Source of the DNA: Treponema sp.
GTDB taxonomy: Bacteria > Spirochaetota > Spirochaetia > Treponematales > Breznakiellaceae
Assembly (NCBI GenBank): GCA_031288815.1
Contig: JAITQR010000199.1
Coordinates: 1 to 5,181 of the forward strand
Direction of reading: 5' to 3'
DNA: 5,181 nucleotides
Shown here: in pieces, positions 4,063 through 5,181 of the stretch
How positions within the stretch are numbered: the first letter of the stretch is position 1
How the letters are laid out: each line of letters starts with the position of its first letter
Notes under the pieces: model-generated
The model's database searches: none
The model's input: only the letters and a program-made list of their open reading frames with translations
Told to the model about the DNA's origin: nothing
Made by a program: the position numbers and the translations under genes

Positions 4063-5181
4063 ATGCCTAGCAAGAATAATTTCGTAAAAAACAATTTCCA
4101 CCGGCCGGCCCTGCGGGTCTTCGCCTCCTACTACCGTCCCCACTGGAAGCTTTTCTGCGCGGATATGATCTGCGCCTCCCTGATCGCCGCCGTGGATCTG
4201 GCTTTCCCCATGATGGCCAAATACACCATCGAGCGGCTTCTGTCCGGAAAATTCTACCGGATCTTCTTTGTCATGATCGCTTCTATGTTCCTTATCTACA
4301 TACTCAGGATGGCCTTTACCTGGTTCGTTACCTACTGGGGCCATACCGTGGGTACCTACATCGAGGCGGACATGAGACGGGATCTGTTCAGCCATTTGCA
4401 GACCCTTTCCTTTTCGTTCTACGACAACAACCGCACGGGCCAGCTTATGTCCCGGGTTACCACGGATCTTTTTGAGGTTACGGAGCTTTCCCACCACGGC
4501 CCAGAGGATCTCTTTATCTCCACACTCACCCTGCTGGGTTCTTTTGTTTTGGTCTTTACCATCCGCTGGGAGATGGCCCTGCTCCTGGCGGTGGCGGTTC
4601 CCCTGATGGTAGTTCACACCATCCATTCCCGGAGGACCATGACCAAGGCTTCCCGGATGGTCAAGGAACGCACCGCGGAGATCAACGCGTCCCTGGAATC
4701 CAGCATATCCGGAGCGCGGGTCGCCAAGGCCTTTACCAACGAGATTTACGAAACCAAAAAATTCCGTGGCGGCAACGAGAATTTCAAGAACGCCAAAAAG
4801 AGCTACTACCGCTCCATGGCGAACTTCCAGAGTAGGCTGGAGTTCCTTACCCATATCCTCACCGTAATGGTCATCGCCGTGGGGGGCTTTCTTATCATGC
4901 GGGGAAGGATGAGCCTTGCGGAACTTATCGCCTGCAACCTTTTTGTAAACGCCTTTCTCCAGCCCGTTAGGAGGCTCCAGAATTTTGTCGAACAGTTCAC
5001 CACCGGCATGGCGGGTTTCAACCGCTTTCTGGAGATCATGCGGATAAAACCCGACATTACCGATAAGAGCGGCGCCCTGGCCCTGGAAAAGGCGCGGGGG
5101 AATATTGAGTACCGGGATGTCAGCTTCGCCTACAACCACAACATAACGGTGCTGCGGAACATAAACCTTTCGATTCCCGCC
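4063..5181 (+). CDS. ABC exporter, fused membrane and ATP-binding domains (N-terminal part)
   Basis: The frame is open for 373 codons to the window edge. It encodes the membrane half of a type IV (B-family) ABC exporter and the start of its ATPase domain. Hydrophobic segments at about 30-52, 67-90, 146-168, 170-187, 258-281 and 285-305 give the six expected helices. Family signatures include MRRDLFSHLQTLSFSFYD (104-121), followed by NNRTGQLMSRVTTDL (122-136) and the coupling region ESSISGARVAKAFTNE (212-227). The ATPase domain opens at about 347 with IEYRDVSFAY; Y357 is the probable A-loop aromatic residue that stacks on ATP. Walker A would follow just beyond the window. The substrate cannot be told from this part; relatives export lipids, drugs or peptides and often work as heterodimers with an adjacent second gene. 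ATG 4063 is the first start after the in-frame stop at 4042-4044; it lacks a Shine-Dalgarno site, so initiation is probably near-leaderless. Confidence 0.95.
   Translation, partial: MPSKNNFVKNNFHRPALRVFASYYRPHWKLFCADMICASLIAAVDLAFPMMAKYTIERLLSGKFYRIFFVMIASMFLIYILRMAFTWFVTYWGHTVGTYIEADMRRDLFSHLQTLSFSFYDNNRTGQLMSRVTTDLFEVTELSHHGPEDLFISTLTLLGSFVLVFTIRWEMALLLAVAVPLMVVHTIHSRRTMTKASRMVKERTAEINASLESSISGARVAKAFTNEIYETKKFRGGNENFKNAKKSYYRSMANFQSRLEFLTHILTVMVIAVGGFLIMRGRMSLAELIACNLFVNAFLQPVRRLQNFVEQFTTGMAGFNRFLEIMRIKPDITDKSGALALEKARGNIEYRDVSFAYNHNITVLRNINLSIPA

Noticed and set aside
4054..5139. Minus-strand open frame of 361 codons
   Set aside because: It is antisense to the ABC exporter, whose plus-strand frame shows clear family motifs and six membrane helices. 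The minus frame reads as low-complexity G/H/K/E-rich protein without recognisable domains.

Overview
This window looks like chromosomal DNA from a spirochaete, most likely a Treponema-type anaerobe with a fairly GC-rich genome. That placement is from memory, not from a search. The TyrRS N-terminus matches the treponemal form as I recall it. The PD-(D/E)XK protein with 11-residue coiled-coil repeats is of a type I associate with treponemes. MnmA carries the CxxC + C cysteine set. Base composition is GC-rich, and long open antisense frames occur over most genes.

Layout. Positions 1-604 (minus strand) hold the N-terminal 201 residues of tyrosyl-tRNA synthetase (tyrS), cut by the window edge. Positions 605-900 hold a tyrS promoter and leader hairpin, then a cluster of palindromes: two tandem units built on TGTTCCAAAA/TTTTGGAACA and two GC-rich hairpins. 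Positions 901-1542 (plus) encode a 213-residue coiled-coil plus PD-(D/E)XK nuclease-like protein. Positions 1543-1779 hold two large stem-loops that share a 14-bp core (13 of 14 identical) and are arranged as near mirror images, followed by an extended -10 promoter.

Positions 1780-3452 (plus) are a two-gene operon: an HD-domain hydrolase, then mnmA (tRNA U34 2-thiouridylase). The two genes overlap by a CTGA junction if mnmA starts at CTG 2373. Positions 3442-3924 (minus) encode a small flavodoxin-like protein that converges on mnmA and overlaps its 3' end by 11 bp. Positions 3925-4062 are a divergent intergenic region with a good sigma70-type promoter. Positions 4063-5181 (plus) hold the N-terminal 373 residues of an ABC exporter (fused membrane and ATPase domains), cut before Walker A.

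The identifiable genes are mostly housekeeping: tRNA charging, tRNA wobble thiolation, a flavoprotein and an exporter. The least explained part is 741-1671, where the nuclease-like gene sits between two different palindrome clusters and could be a mobile or repeat-associated cassette. Two promoters (before the HD gene and the ABC gene) lie so close to their start codons that leaderless or nearly leaderless mRNAs are predicted. No rRNA, tRNA, CRISPR array or intact transposase is visible.
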